This document shows, piece by piece, positions 1-13,362 of a stretch of 64,000 nt of DNA; within the stretch, counting starts at the first letter, position 1; every line of letters starts with the position of its first letter. Under the pieces are notes generated by a model. That model saw only the letters and a list, made by a program, of their open reading frames with translations, made no database searches and was not told where the DNA came from. This stretch comes from Lasiosphaeria ovina (taxonomy: Eukaryota > Ascomycota > Sordariomycetes > Sordariales > Lasiosphaeriaceae), in contig JAULSN010000005.1 in assembly GCA_033439765.1 (NCBI GenBank), forward strand, positions 2,619,001 through 2,683,000, given 5' to 3'. The translations under genes and the position numbers were made by a program.

Positions 1-1782
1 GCAACCCAACGGGATTATCATTTGCGCCAGTTTCGGAGCTCCCTGGCTGGGCTTTCAAGATTGTCGCACCGTTGACGGGTGTGATATCAGTTGCATCGCG
101 ATGACGTCGTCGATGCATCCCCCCACCCTCAGCCCGCATCATCGAGTTCAATTGCCACCCGCCATTGGTCAAAGGCGGCTGGACTCTGCCCCGCCAGAAT
201 TCAGGGTCCGTCGGGCGCCATGCCGTCGTCCCTGCAGGGTCCTACTCCCTGACGACCTTTGGCGTCTATGTTCCCCGTTTCTGAGTCGGGGCTCACTCTT
301 CAGCGAGAGACCCACAATTTTCCTTCGCTCACACCACCGAAAATAATAATTGAGGCTTCGGGACTCTGAGCCCACCAGCCCATCCGGCGATGACGTCATT
401 TCTAGACTTCCTTCTTCCTTTGTTTTTCATGTCTGGCGTTTGGGGTCTTGCGTTTGGGGTCTTGCGATTGGGCTTTCGGGATAATATCCTACTCTTTTTC
501 GTTGTATATTGTACAAATTTTTGGAGCGTGTTTTGGGAATTGCCGTTGCATCACGCCAGTTTGTTAGTTTGCGCGTGGCCCTCTATTACGCCAAGCGCTT
601 ATGACTTTCCATTACGTCGACTTTGGTTTTTCCTTTTAACCACGACGCATCCCTTGGTTGGTCGACCAAGCAAGCGTTTCATGTGGCTTTTTATATCTTG
701 GTTACGGGCTTTACGGGGAAATGATAGACCGGATACAGCGCGCCATGCATGGGCGAATGGGCTGGCTTCGATGCAATCCCGAGTATATATGTACCACACC
801 CTATACTGTACACATGGGCTCGTTTCTTTCTAAACAGAGGGAAAACAAAAGGATTGCAAAACTACCTAACGTTGGGTAAGGGGGAAAAGGATTGTTTATC
901 GGCATGGTTATTGGCGAAGGGCGTGGACGAGAAGTTTTTCTTCGGTGGGTTCTCATTTTCGGATGTATATAGCGAGCCGTGCGAGGAATGGGGAAGGCAT
1001 TCGGACGATGCGACGTTTTGGTTACGATGGAATGATATATAGAACGCACCCTTGGTAGAAAGACTCTGGGATGTCGTTGAGTAATACAGGGTTTTCTCTC
1101 CTCATATTTTCCTAGGGAACTTTGAATATCATATTTTGTTGTAGCAACCGACTTTCTTAACTTTTCACTTACTGTGTTTAAATGTAGAGATATAAACAAT
1201 CTACCTTATATCAAGAGCCTGTTCAAAAGTTGACAACCCCCACCCAAGCTGCAGCCTATTATGACTTAATATCTCCTGTAAACTGTGTTCACTCTAGTGT
1301 GTGCGTGGTGATGGGGATGAGCCATGTATTTCACTTTGGTGGTAGATCTCACTCCGGAAGTCACTCCTCGGCTAGACAAAATTAAACATATCTCTACTAA
1401 TATCGTTAAGCCTGGTGCAGAACTTCAAAGCCAAATCTCTCTCTCTCTCTCCGTATATATCCCATTAAGAGGTGGATCTAGCTGGACTTGAGGCGTGTCG
1501 CCTGTTCATTCTCAACGCCGGTGCGAGGAGAGATTGGACACGGAGGTGAATTATGAGAGTTGACAGGAATTACTATTGCCAAATATCTGTTCAGTGACGA
1601 AGTTCCCCATTTCTGTTGCTCTCATCCGCCATCGATATGGCGAAGGCCCTGTCCCGGACCGGGAGAGAGCAGCCCCAGTCAAAGACCAAACCATCCAAAG
1701 CTTCGATCCCTAATTCGGCGACGAGTTTCCGACCCCTTTCAGATCCAAGTACGTGTGTGTACCTACACATAGGCAGACGTGC
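1..1782. other. Intergenic region, no recognised gene
   Basis: No open frame here resembles a known family, and the frames present are short and overlap on both strands. Composition is mixed, with a moderately AT-rich stretch around 1080-1450 and a short CT dinucleotide run at 1436-1451. The right end is probably the 3' flank of the GTPase-like gene on the minus strand. Confidence 0.6.
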
Positions 1783-3259
<1,477 letters not shown>

Positions 3260-6200
3260 TTAGACAATGATGAGCTGCAAAGACGGTGTTAGCCAAGTCA
3301 GATCGTCAAATTGCATGCCAGACAGACGAAAAAGGAAAACGAACCTCAATCAACTTCTCCGTCAGGCCAAAACACTGCTTATCCTGCTCCTGTGAGAGGT
3401 TGAACGAGCACGACCGCCAGAGACCGCGGAAGCCCATTTCGTCAAGGACCCTGTCGAGCACGGCTGTCGACTCGAGCGCCGTCGAGAACTTGGGGTTCGA
3501 CGTCAGCGTCTGCAGCAGCGCGTGCGCCGACTCCAGCGTCGGCGGGTTCTGGCAGTGCAGCAAGATGTCATCGAGGATCGAGATGATGGGGTTGGCCCTA
3601 TGCACACACAAGACGTTAGCACCCGCCGTAAGAATCTTCCCCCCAGAAAACCAGACTCACAGATGCATAATCACCGACGGCCTGCCATGCACAATGTCGT
3701 TGAGCCACTGCAGCGTGCGGTTCTGCACCGCGTCCTCGAGGTACTGGAAGTCGACCAGCTCGATGGCCGTGTTGAGCAGCAGGTCCTTGTCGCGCAGCAG
3801 CCGCAGGTCCTGCGTGGCCCGCCGGATGCCGTTGATGTCGGACAGCCCGCTGGGGTTGATGCCCGCCGACCACAGGTTCTCGCGGAGCTCGTCGAGGCTG
3901 ACGGTGCGCGCTAGGATTAGCGCCATGTACGGCGACGACGACAGGTTGCGGACCGTCTTGCCGTCGGTTTCCGTCGACGCTGTTGCGTTTCCGTTGGACG
4001 ACGACGACGATGGGGAGGCCGCCGCCGCTGTGGGTCCAGCCGTCGCCGTCGTCGGCGCAGTCGTCATCTCCAAAAAGGTGGACAGAACGCGCAGCGCCGT
4101 CACCTTGGTCACCGTGTCGCTGAGGCCGCGCACCAGGCAAGCGCACGCGGCAAAGTGGAAGTTCTCGCTGTTGAAGTGCACGCCATACGCTTCGTCCAAG
4201 GGCAGAGCCGCTTCCTCCAGCTGGCCACGGCCCTGCAGCAGGTAGGGCACCATCTTGTCGCCCCTCATCTCGCTCGACGTGCTGATGTTGGTGAGCACCG
4301 ACTCGAGGAATAGCGCGGTGCAGTTGAATAGGCTGGGCGGCACTAGCCGCAGGAGCGACATGGCCAGCCAGAACAGCTGCAGCCCGTAGCGTGACGCCGA
4401 CGGGAGCTTGGCCATCATCTTGGACAGCGACGTGACGATGGCAACGAGCATGTCGCTGTTGCTGTCCTCGCCGAAGCGGCCCACGCTGTTGCGCAGCGCC
4501 ACCAGGACCTGGTACAGCAGGTCGTCGTCGACCTCCTCGCGGGCAAGACAGCCCATGACGGTGAAGGCCCGCGGCTGGATGGCCGGGTTGTTCTGGAAGG
4601 CCGTGCTGGCCACCAGGCTCATCCACCGCGAGCGCCACGCGTTGGCCATGTCGACAGAGGGCGCGGCGACAGAGCACGTCTCGAACAGGAGCGCCGCCAG
4701 GTTCTCGGTAGCAGCCAGCGTCGGGCCGAGGTCCTGATTCGTCGACATGGACGCGCCGTCGCGCATCATGATGGCCGGGCTCGAGAACATGTCGCTCCTG
4801 GGATCCGAGAGCGTCTCCAGCGTGGTCCGCAGCTGCTTGTGCCGGGCCTCGTCCAGATTGAACGAGGTGCAGGCCGAGTGTATCGAGTTGATCAACAGGC
4901 GGTGCACCACAACACGCACGTCCGGGGTGCCCGTGTTGGCAAGCATCGTGACCGTGTGGAAGATCTCGGGCAGGTAGAGCTGGGACTGCACGCCGCTGTC
5001 GAACGACAGGGCGAGGCAGAACTGCAGCAGCACGCACACCTCATTCCACACCGGGTTCTCGGGCAGATGCTTTGTCGGCCGGAGCGACGACCGGTTCAAG
5101 GCCTTCCGCAGACGCGATATTATCTTGCCTCGCAGCGTTATCGTGCCGATGGCGCTCGCTATCGAAGTCAGCGTCTCCGTCTGGTCGTCCCCGAAGCCGA
5201 TGTTGAGCGCCGTCTTGACGATCTCCTCGAGGAAGATATCGAGGAGCACCTCGTCTTGGTGTATGACGGGCCACACCGACTGCTCCAGTGTGAAATTCAG
5301 CGTCGGGTCTGACAGGGTGATGTCGATAAGTTTCCTGAACAGGGCCGCGATCTTCTCCCTCGCCTTGTCACTCTCGGGCTCGCCCGCTAGGAGGGAAGTG
5401 CGCAGACCAGGAATCCAGGGCGCCATGTACGCGAGGCTCAGCGGCTTTTGCTCGTCCGAGAAGCTATCCCAGCCGACGAAGAACTCGTTCAGAAAGTCCG
5501 ACGTCAGCTGCGGCTCGGCCTGCGCAAGCTCCTTGCTGATCTTGATTATGAACTGGGACGGGTCTAGGGGAACCGAGATGTCCTTGGCGCTCAGGAGCTT
5601 TGAAGCAGCCGTGAACTTGAAGGCCTTGCACAGCGCGCCCAGCAAGTTGTACGACGACAGCCTGAGGATTGGGTCCGGGCTCGCCAAATTGGTCAGGGCC
5701 AGGTTCAGCAGAGTGCCCGGCACGTCCTGGGGCCGGACCAGTCTCTCAAATGACTTGAGCGCCCGCGTGTCCTTCCCGTACTTCGCCTTGGCCGCCCTGA
5801 TGGCCTGCAAGACGTCGGCCTTCTTGGGGCTGGTGAAGTACATGACGACCCTCCCGTTGTCCGCCCGAAGGCCAAACGCCGAGTCGTCCTCGGTCTGTAT
5901 CGGCGTCGGGGCCTCATCGACCTCTCCGAGCCGGAAGATGTCGTTGATGATTGAACTCAGGCGGTAGCCGGGAACCTCCTGCTTCTTGTTCGTCGTGATC
6001 TGCACAAACTGGCTGCCCACCTTGATCAGCACCTCGAGCTTCCCCTTGGTCTTGGAGAGCCGGGTGATGGGTTGAAAGACATATCTAGTGTCTGTTACAA
6101 CGCTGATGGTTTCCTTGGGAAGGTGTAGCTGGCTCAGATGGAAGTGTGCCTGCAGGTCCTGGAGACTACCGATGAGGTGGTACTCGACGTTTCGGGGATT

Positions 6201-9200
6201 GAAGACGCTGTTTTCGTTCCTGGTCGAGATTTTGAGAATGCGGCGGAAGCATTTCCGGAAGGCGTTGTTCATGTTGTAGACGTAGACGCGCGAGAGCTGG
6301 CGCGAGAGCTCCGTGGGAGTGAGCTGCTCCAGCTTGTGGAACACCTCGTCCTGGGGCTCGCTCTGCCCATTATAGCACGTGGCGTCGATGAGAAGACAGA
6401 AGGGGCGGTGCCACAACCGACTGGCAATCTTGAGGTAGCAGTAAATCAGAGTATCGTAGTCAATCGACTCGGCATCAATGTTGCGCAGGATGATGCAGAT
6501 GATCGACAGCCCGTCCTTGCTCTCGCCGCCGTCATACACGGCGCGAGCCGTGAGGAACGACTCGGGGCTGCGGAATGCGTTGCGGAGCATAAAGTCCTGG
6601 AACCTGGAGTAAGACGGCGGCGTGTTTGCCGAGATCTGCGGCCTGTTCCAAGTCACAGCCAGCGGCGGCGGTCCCAGGTTCATGATGAGGTTCCTAAGCG
6701 GCTCAAGAACCGGCGACCGGCCTCTCATCGACTCGACCGGCGACCTCACAAAGTCCCTCCGCTCCTGGGAGACGAGCCGCTGGCGGACGTGATCCCAGTG
6801 GTCGTATAGGAACCGGTGAAGCGCGACGCAGGAGCCGAAGTCGAACGACTCCCCGCTAACCGGGCTATCCAGCCTGTCGGGTTCGACCTATCGCGTGGTG
6901 GCAGTCAGATACACAGCTCTGGGATCAGATTATCAAGCACAGTCAGTCAAGAAGCCACTTACAGATATCTCCCTCAAAAAGGTGGTGACCTTGAAAATGT
7001 TCTGAGTGAGAAAGTCGTTTAGCGGGAACATGTAGGGCTCCTTGGTGCCAAACAGCACGTTGTTGGCCAGGTTCTGGATGACCTTGGCGATGAGAAGGAG
7101 GCCGCGGCGCATCTCCTTCGAAGGAGCTTTGGCAACCAGCCCCTCAACCTCGGGGGCGACGATGGCGGGGCAGAAGAAGCGCAGAAATATGAAGGCGCCG
7201 ACAGCCGTGTACTTGGCCTCCTGGAATCTCGGCACCACGGCCGAAGAAATTATGCTGCAAATCTTGCGGAACGACGCCGGAATGCTGGCCGAAGAGGCAC
7301 AGATGTCCTCTATGAAGACCTTAGCCACAATCTGCAGCTGGTGCGCATTCTTCTGCAGCTCTTCAGGCGAGTTGATTCGCGTCGGGTCGAGCTCGAGATT
7401 GAGATCTTTGGCGGCCGAGATCAGTCTCTCGACCACCTTTTGTAACGTGGCCTTGAGGTAGCCAGACCCCTTCCATTTGGCGTAGATTGAGAGCATCTTG
7501 GTAGCCACGCAGGTCCTACGGAGTAGTTCCGATTCATTCTCTGTTAAGGGACGCCCAAGTATCAGTTAACTGGCGCCAGAATCCGAGCCTGGACGGACGG
7601 GCGTAAAGGAACGGGGAAGAAGAACTCACCAGTCTCCTCAATTTCTTGCTTGACCAAGGCCTCAATAAGCACGAAGCTCATCCCCCTAGCTTCGAAAATA
7701 TTTAACAAGGAAATCGTCAATTCGTCAACTTCGTGGCTGGGACAAACCGCACCCATGGCGGTAGCCAATGTTGTGTCGCCTGTAAGAAGCTGCGCCGCAG
7801 AAGAGAGGGGATATTAGTAAACAGCAAGCAGCTTAAAGCCCCACAGGGAAAGGGGGAGAGTCTTACATCCAGCAGCTCGTCATACTTTTCGTTGACGGCA
7901 ACGTCGGAAAGATTATTAAACTCGGTGCCCTGCACTAGAATGTTATGAAGGACCCTCACGAACGCCGTCCTGATCTCGACGTTCTCGTGGTATCCGATGC
8001 TCAGCGAGTGCTTGAGACCAACGTCGATGTTGGCGCTGAGAAGATTTGATAGGATGGTGATGGCGAGATCGGCCGTCGAAGCTGCCTCGTCTCGGCCCGA
8101 CGCGCTGCCCAGAAGCTCGCTGCGGCCCAGATCAACGGGCTCGAGATTGAGCAGAGACAAGAAGCGGTTGAAATACTGGTGAAACATTTGCGATTTCAAC
8201 TCGCTGGTGCCGGCATCTGTCGTCTGCCCGTCTCCCGGCTGGAGGGGCAAGCGGAAGGTTAGCTCGGCCAGAGATCGGAGGCAAGCCTTGTCAAGGTCTC
8301 GCTGCACCCTTGTCGTCTCGTCCTGGCGACCGCCGGCGAAGACGGCACCATCGTTGCGCGGCGACCGAGGCCGCGCAATCCAGCTAAATATGTACTCCAG
8401 CAATTGGTTGCGGTTCCGCACGTCATCTCGGAGATTTAGGTGCTCCTTTCTCTTGGTGACGGCCTCACAGAGCTGGCAGATCTTGATCTTGACCCTGAGG
8501 CTGCTCGGCGCGTCAGGGACGCCGTCGAGAAACTTGGCAAAGTTGAGGGTTAGGGCGCCTAGATGTAGCGAAGACGCCGCGCCAAGGTCCGACGGCGTAT
8601 CCAGCCTCTCCACGAGCGCCTTGAGGAGCGAGGCCGACTGCTCTGCGAAGACGATATCGTTGTCTTGGCCCTTGACGCTCGGCTCGAGAGCGCCGGTGAA
8701 CAGCACGTCAAGCTCCGACTCGAGAGCCTTGAAGAGGGGTTGGTAGAGGGAAGGGGGCACCTCGGTCGACAAGACCTCTCTCATGGTCTCGCGGATCCTG
8801 ACGTTGGCGCAAGCCAGGAGCTGGATGCTCAGCCTGAGGTAGCGGCTCAAGAAGGTTTCTTCGTGGTTTTCAGACGAGAGCCTGTCGATCCACCTCAGTC
8901 CGCTAACGGCAGGTTCATCGAGAACCGAAGCCTGGTCGGCAATGCAGATGCCTCCCAGCGAGGCCAGGAACCCCGAATAGTTGCGCCATTCGGCGACGGT
9001 CCTCTCCGCTACCACGTCGATAGTTGTCGTCGACACGTCCTTGGAGAGGTGCAGCCATAGGTCAAAGACAATCTCCCACGCGTCGAGAATGCCGCTGCTG
9101 GGATGCTGCATGCGTCTCAAGAGCGCCCTGATCCTCTTCTGGAACGCCACGAGACCCGTGAAGCGGAAGGCGCGGGAGGATATCTCACGGAATATGTCGC

Positions 9201-11753
9201 CATTGCGCAGGAGCGTCAGCGAAGACTTGACTGCTTCGGATGCCGTGTCGATGATCCGGCACTCGTCGAGAAAGGCCCCCACGCAGGATGTCACTATCTG
9301 GCAGATCTCGATGTCGGCAGAACAGAGCGACACGAGCAAGAGCGTCTCCAGCTTTGTGGACGCGTCGTTCCGCTCAATGACATCTTCGGAAATTTCGGCG
9401 AGCTCCTGTCTGGCTATTAGTCAAACGAGTTCAGAGGAAAAGTGGAAAGAAAGGAGAGAATAAATAAAGGTCTACAGTACCGGAATCGACGTCAAGAGGA
9501 GCACCCTCGACTGAAGGTACCCTTGAATGGACTTGAGCCCATGAGCAGTGCCGGGCTGGCCAGCCCTGTCGCAGATCGATATCAGGATGAGCGAGCTATT
9601 TCAGTTAGCAAGGCCTCCTTTCCGTCGATAAAAGGGGACGAAAGACACATCAGAGAGACAGCGGACAGGACAGTACATACGTGAGCCGCCAAAAGTTCTT
9701 CTTGAACGCCTGAGAGTCGAGGCCCTTGGACGCTCTCAACGTCTTCAGCACCTGGTCATTGGCAAAGAGACGCTTCGTGACGCCTGTGGCAAGACGTCGG
9801 ACCGACTCGTCGGCGCAGACAACACACGAGACGAGAGCCTCAATGTTCTTCTGGTAGAAGCGATTGCGCTCCGTCCGGTCAGTGGGCGGACCCTCAAGCA
9901 GAGTCATGGGCGAGGCATCCAGAAAGTTCAAGATGTTGCATATCATGTTGACATAGGACGCGTTCCCCACCGCCTTGCGCGAACCGCTCTGGTCCTCGAT
10001 GTAGCCTTCGGCCAAGAGTTCCGACATGGTCTGCAGCTGCCCCTGGATGAAAGCCGAGGCGGCCGTAAACAGCGGCTGGTACTGGTCGACATTGCCCAGC
10101 CTGGCAAAGTGGGAACACGCCTGGATGGCCGAGATCTTGAAGCTGTGCGGGGCGGGGGAGGCAAGACACGACTGGGCCAGGGACTTGACGGAACTCTCAA
10201 AGCTGAGATGGGTCAGGCTGACAAAAGCGGCCGTCATGAGGTCCTGCTCAAAGAGGGCGCCGTCGGCACCGGGCGAGAAGCGGCGGAACACGGCGTCGCG
10301 GACCTCGTCCTGCACGTCCATGGCGTAGCTCAGGAGGGCAGAATCGCTCTCGGCGTCGAAGTGGCGGGCGGCGCGGAGCAGCAGGACCAGGCAGTAGGCG
10401 GCATGCTCGTTGCGATTCCTCAGGGCCTTGCGCAGGCCGTCGAGGAAGCCCACCTTCTTGGTCATGCTGCTGCTCTTGGCCTCGCGCAGGTTGCTGGCCA
10501 CCTCGAAGACTTCGGGCAGCAGGAACAGCAGCGTCGTCTGCAGGGGGTAGAGCAGAGTGCGCCTCCGCCCATTGTCGACGACCGTCTGCGTCATGTCGAA
10601 CAGTACGTCGGGCCCGTTGTCACGGCGCTTCTGCATCGTGTGCAGCTGCACAAACTCGCCGGGGTACCGGTCGAACCAGCGCGTGATGAGCAGCGGGGTG
10701 ACAAGGGCGACCGTGTTCTGGAAGGACTTGCGGAAGTGGAGGAAGCTGGAGCTGAACTCCTGGATAACCTGGGAGAGCTTCTGGCTGTCGACCCAAAAGG
10801 ACGAGACGAGGCGCAGGACGATGAGTGCGCTCCTCTCCTCGTCAGCGGCAGTGGCGTTGGGCAGGGCGGCGCCGGGGACGGGCAGGGCGGTCCGCATGTT
10901 GTAGATGACGTTCCGGAAGTAGTCGAAGGCCGTGGGCCAGCTCGAGGCCGTCACGTATTCGATGATGGTTCTGATATGCGACTCAATGGCGGGGGCATGG
11001 GCCTGGAGCAGACGGCCGCTCTCGAGCGGCTCGTTGGACGGCGTGGACAGAGGCGTACGGGTCGACTCCTCGAGCAGCTGGACGGCCGTGTGCTTGCCCG
11101 AGGACTGGTCGAGGATGGTCTTGGCGGGCAGCACGTAGGCCTCGGGGATTGGTTCGAACAGCAGCTTCACAACCTCGAAGACGCGGCCGATCAGCGTCTC
11201 GCGCAGAGGCTCGTCGGAGGCGGGGAGGACAGGGAAGGGGGCCGGCTGGGGCGTCGAGAGCGGGCCATGGCCGCCGGGCTGCTGGGCAGCGGCGGTGGCA
11301 GCAGCAGCGCGCGAGGCATCCCAATGGCTGGCGCAGCAGTCGGCGATCAATTCGAGCGTGTAGAGCTCCGAGAGGAGCACATGGGGCGGGTGCGAGAGCA
11401 CGGCCTTGTAGGGACGCGCGAGTTCCTCGAGTAGGGACAGCAGGGCGTCGAGGACGACGGCAATGGAGCCGGTGCTGAGCTTGATGATGGTGCCTCGCGT
11501 GATGGAGGCAATGTCGTCTTGATAGAGGTCCTGGGCCGGGTTGCCGGTTCGGTGGGGGAGCTGGCGACGGGGACAGGCAGAGGGTCAGCAACAGCAACAG
11601 CAACAGCAACGGTCATGGACGGCATTCTCGTCTCATTCTGGTGATAGATAAGGTGTACACGGCAACTGCAGCTGCAACTGCATCCGTACAGGTACGTACC
11701 CTGGACGTGAGCCTCTCGACCAGGCAACCCACCAGGCCCGCATCGCCCATCAT
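3260..11753 (-). CDS. ira2: Ras GTPase-activating protein, neurofibromin/IRA type
   Basis: It inactivates Ras by stimulating GTP hydrolysis, restraining Ras-cAMP signalling. Proposed exons: complement(3260..3274, 3345..3597, 3661..6887, 6963..7540, 7630..7789, 7867..9405, 9481..9595, 9681..11560, 11700..11753), giving 2,606 residues with all phases consistent. The RasGAP domain is at roughly 1200-1450. An LRRTCVATK segment (about 1256-1264) aligns with the arginine-finger FRGNSLASK of neurofibromin, and FLRFFCPAIVAPE (about 1368-1380) is the family signature. A Sec14-like/PH-like module follows (about 1500-1720), then a long helical C-terminal region. The N-terminal half is helical-repeat-like, as in NF1 and IRA proteins. 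A second ATG lies directly after the first at 11750. The last exon is only 15 nt, with acceptor TTTGCAG and branch GCTAAC. If that intron is retained, translation instead stops at 3306. Confidence 0.93.
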
Positions 11754-11951
11754 TGTACGTTGGCGTTGGGGACGAGGGCAGCAGCAGCGGGCCGGTGCCT
11801 TGTCATGATGGGACGTCGGCGTCGGATGCTTGGTGTTTTGCGACGTCTCGTGGTCCTGCCTCGGTGTCGAACCGTCGCGTTTCGCCTATTTTTTTCTTCT
11901 TTTTTCTCCCTTTCTTTTCGTCGTCTTCTCTTTTCGTCTTGCCTTGCTGTG

Positions 11952-11999
<48 letters not shown>

Positions 12000-13362
12000 G
12001 CTCGGCGCGCGAGACAAGCTTGAACCTCGTCAATCCAATCCCAAATTCTTCAAGTGCTTCTTAGCCCGGGCGGCGGTCGTCGTCTCTCGTCCCTTCAAAG
12101 TTGCTTCTTTCCCGGCCGCCAAGTGCCTGCGCTGCGGGAGGGATCGTCGAGACACACACCTACCAACCTTGAGACAGGTAAGGCGGGGGAGGGGGCAAGC
12201 AGAATGCTGCGAGTCGCAGTTGCAGTGTGGATGGCGCGCAGAGAGCCCGTCTCTCGTGTCGTGGGTTAGGTAGGTTAGGTGCCCGCCAGTGGACACACCA
12301 CACGCACACTCACACAACGATGGCGTTTTAGGTTTTGGCGGTTACTTTTAGGCGGGCTAAAATAATTTGTGCTGTCGATCGACAACAACCTGGCCTTCTA
12401 CGGGAACACAAGGACGGGACGGGAACACAGGCACAAGCACAGGCACAGACACAGACAGACACTGGCCAATTTAGAGCGCCATCGCTGGGGCCGAAATGCG
12501 CTGAGCGCGCGAGAGCGGGGGAAGTGCAAGTGCACGCCAAACCGGGGGCGGGGACCCTTGCTCAATTGCCTTAAAGCGGCCAGGCGGCCAGGGCAGCAGT
12601 CCCATGCTGTGGAGGCCGAGACCGAAGTCTCCAGTTTAAGTTCCTGAGACACCTCGGCCAGGGTGAAAGAAGCTACCCGACCTTATCTCTTAGAACCAAG
12701 CACGTGCCAAGGTCCTGTATATACACTAGGTAACTATGAATTATTCTATAGATATCTCCTGACTCGCCGTCATGGTTTCCATTGTCAAGTCGTATTTCTT
12801 TCTTTGACGCCCTGAAGACCAGGTAACCGAGTTCAAGGCATTGTCCATTTACATATGCCATACGGAATAGCTACATACTGTTCAAAGCACGGGGTGTTCG
12901 GTACCGATATGATATGTAACAAGTCACCTTGCTGCGTCCGTCTCGGATTTATATTTACTTTTTTTTCTTTTCTTTTTCGCTCGATGCCGAGAGCGGTGGT
13001 TAGTGGTCGAGGAACTGTGGATTTTGTGGGTTGCGAACAAGGAACGCATCTTCCCCTCATCTCTCTGCCGCTTTGTTGCATTGAACGTGGGTACCTTCTC
13101 GGTGCGGGTGCAACTCTGCAGTTCACAGACCAGAGACTTCGTGATTGTCTGCAGTACTCCTATATTCGTTGTGCCAAGAGTTGGCATTGGGATATCGACA
13201 TGTCGAAACCCCATGTGACTAAAGTGCCTATTCCTATATCGATTTTATAATCCATAACAATACCATAAAAAAACTAGACATAGATCTAGGGTATAACTTC
13301 GGTGCATAAAACAGAGAAATGCTCCGTAGCACAATCCTCACAATCCTCACTGCCTCCTTTCA
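11754..13362. other. Intergenic region upstream of the RasGAP gene
   Basis: This is the promoter and 5' leader region of the RasGAP gene and the 3' flank of rat1. It contains the CGT microsatellite, a pyrimidine-rich block at 11885-11945 and a short imperfect CACAGG-type repeat at 12428-12460. No coding region was recognised. Confidence 0.6.
11953..11999. repeat. Trinucleotide microsatellite (CGT)n
   Basis: About 15-16 perfect CGT units lie some 200 bp upstream of the RasGAP start codon, presumably in the promoter or 5' leader. Confidence 0.9.

Noticed and set aside
3616..5037. 473-codon minus-strand frame inside the RasGAP gene
   Set aside because: It overlaps the real RasGAP exon in another frame, is rich in Arg/Pro/Gly/Ala as expected of a GC-biased shadow frame, and has no family motif.
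10109..11434. 441-codon plus-strand frame opposite the RasGAP gene
   Set aside because: It is antisense to a well-supported exon and its Gly/Arg/Glu-rich composition comes from complementary codon bias.
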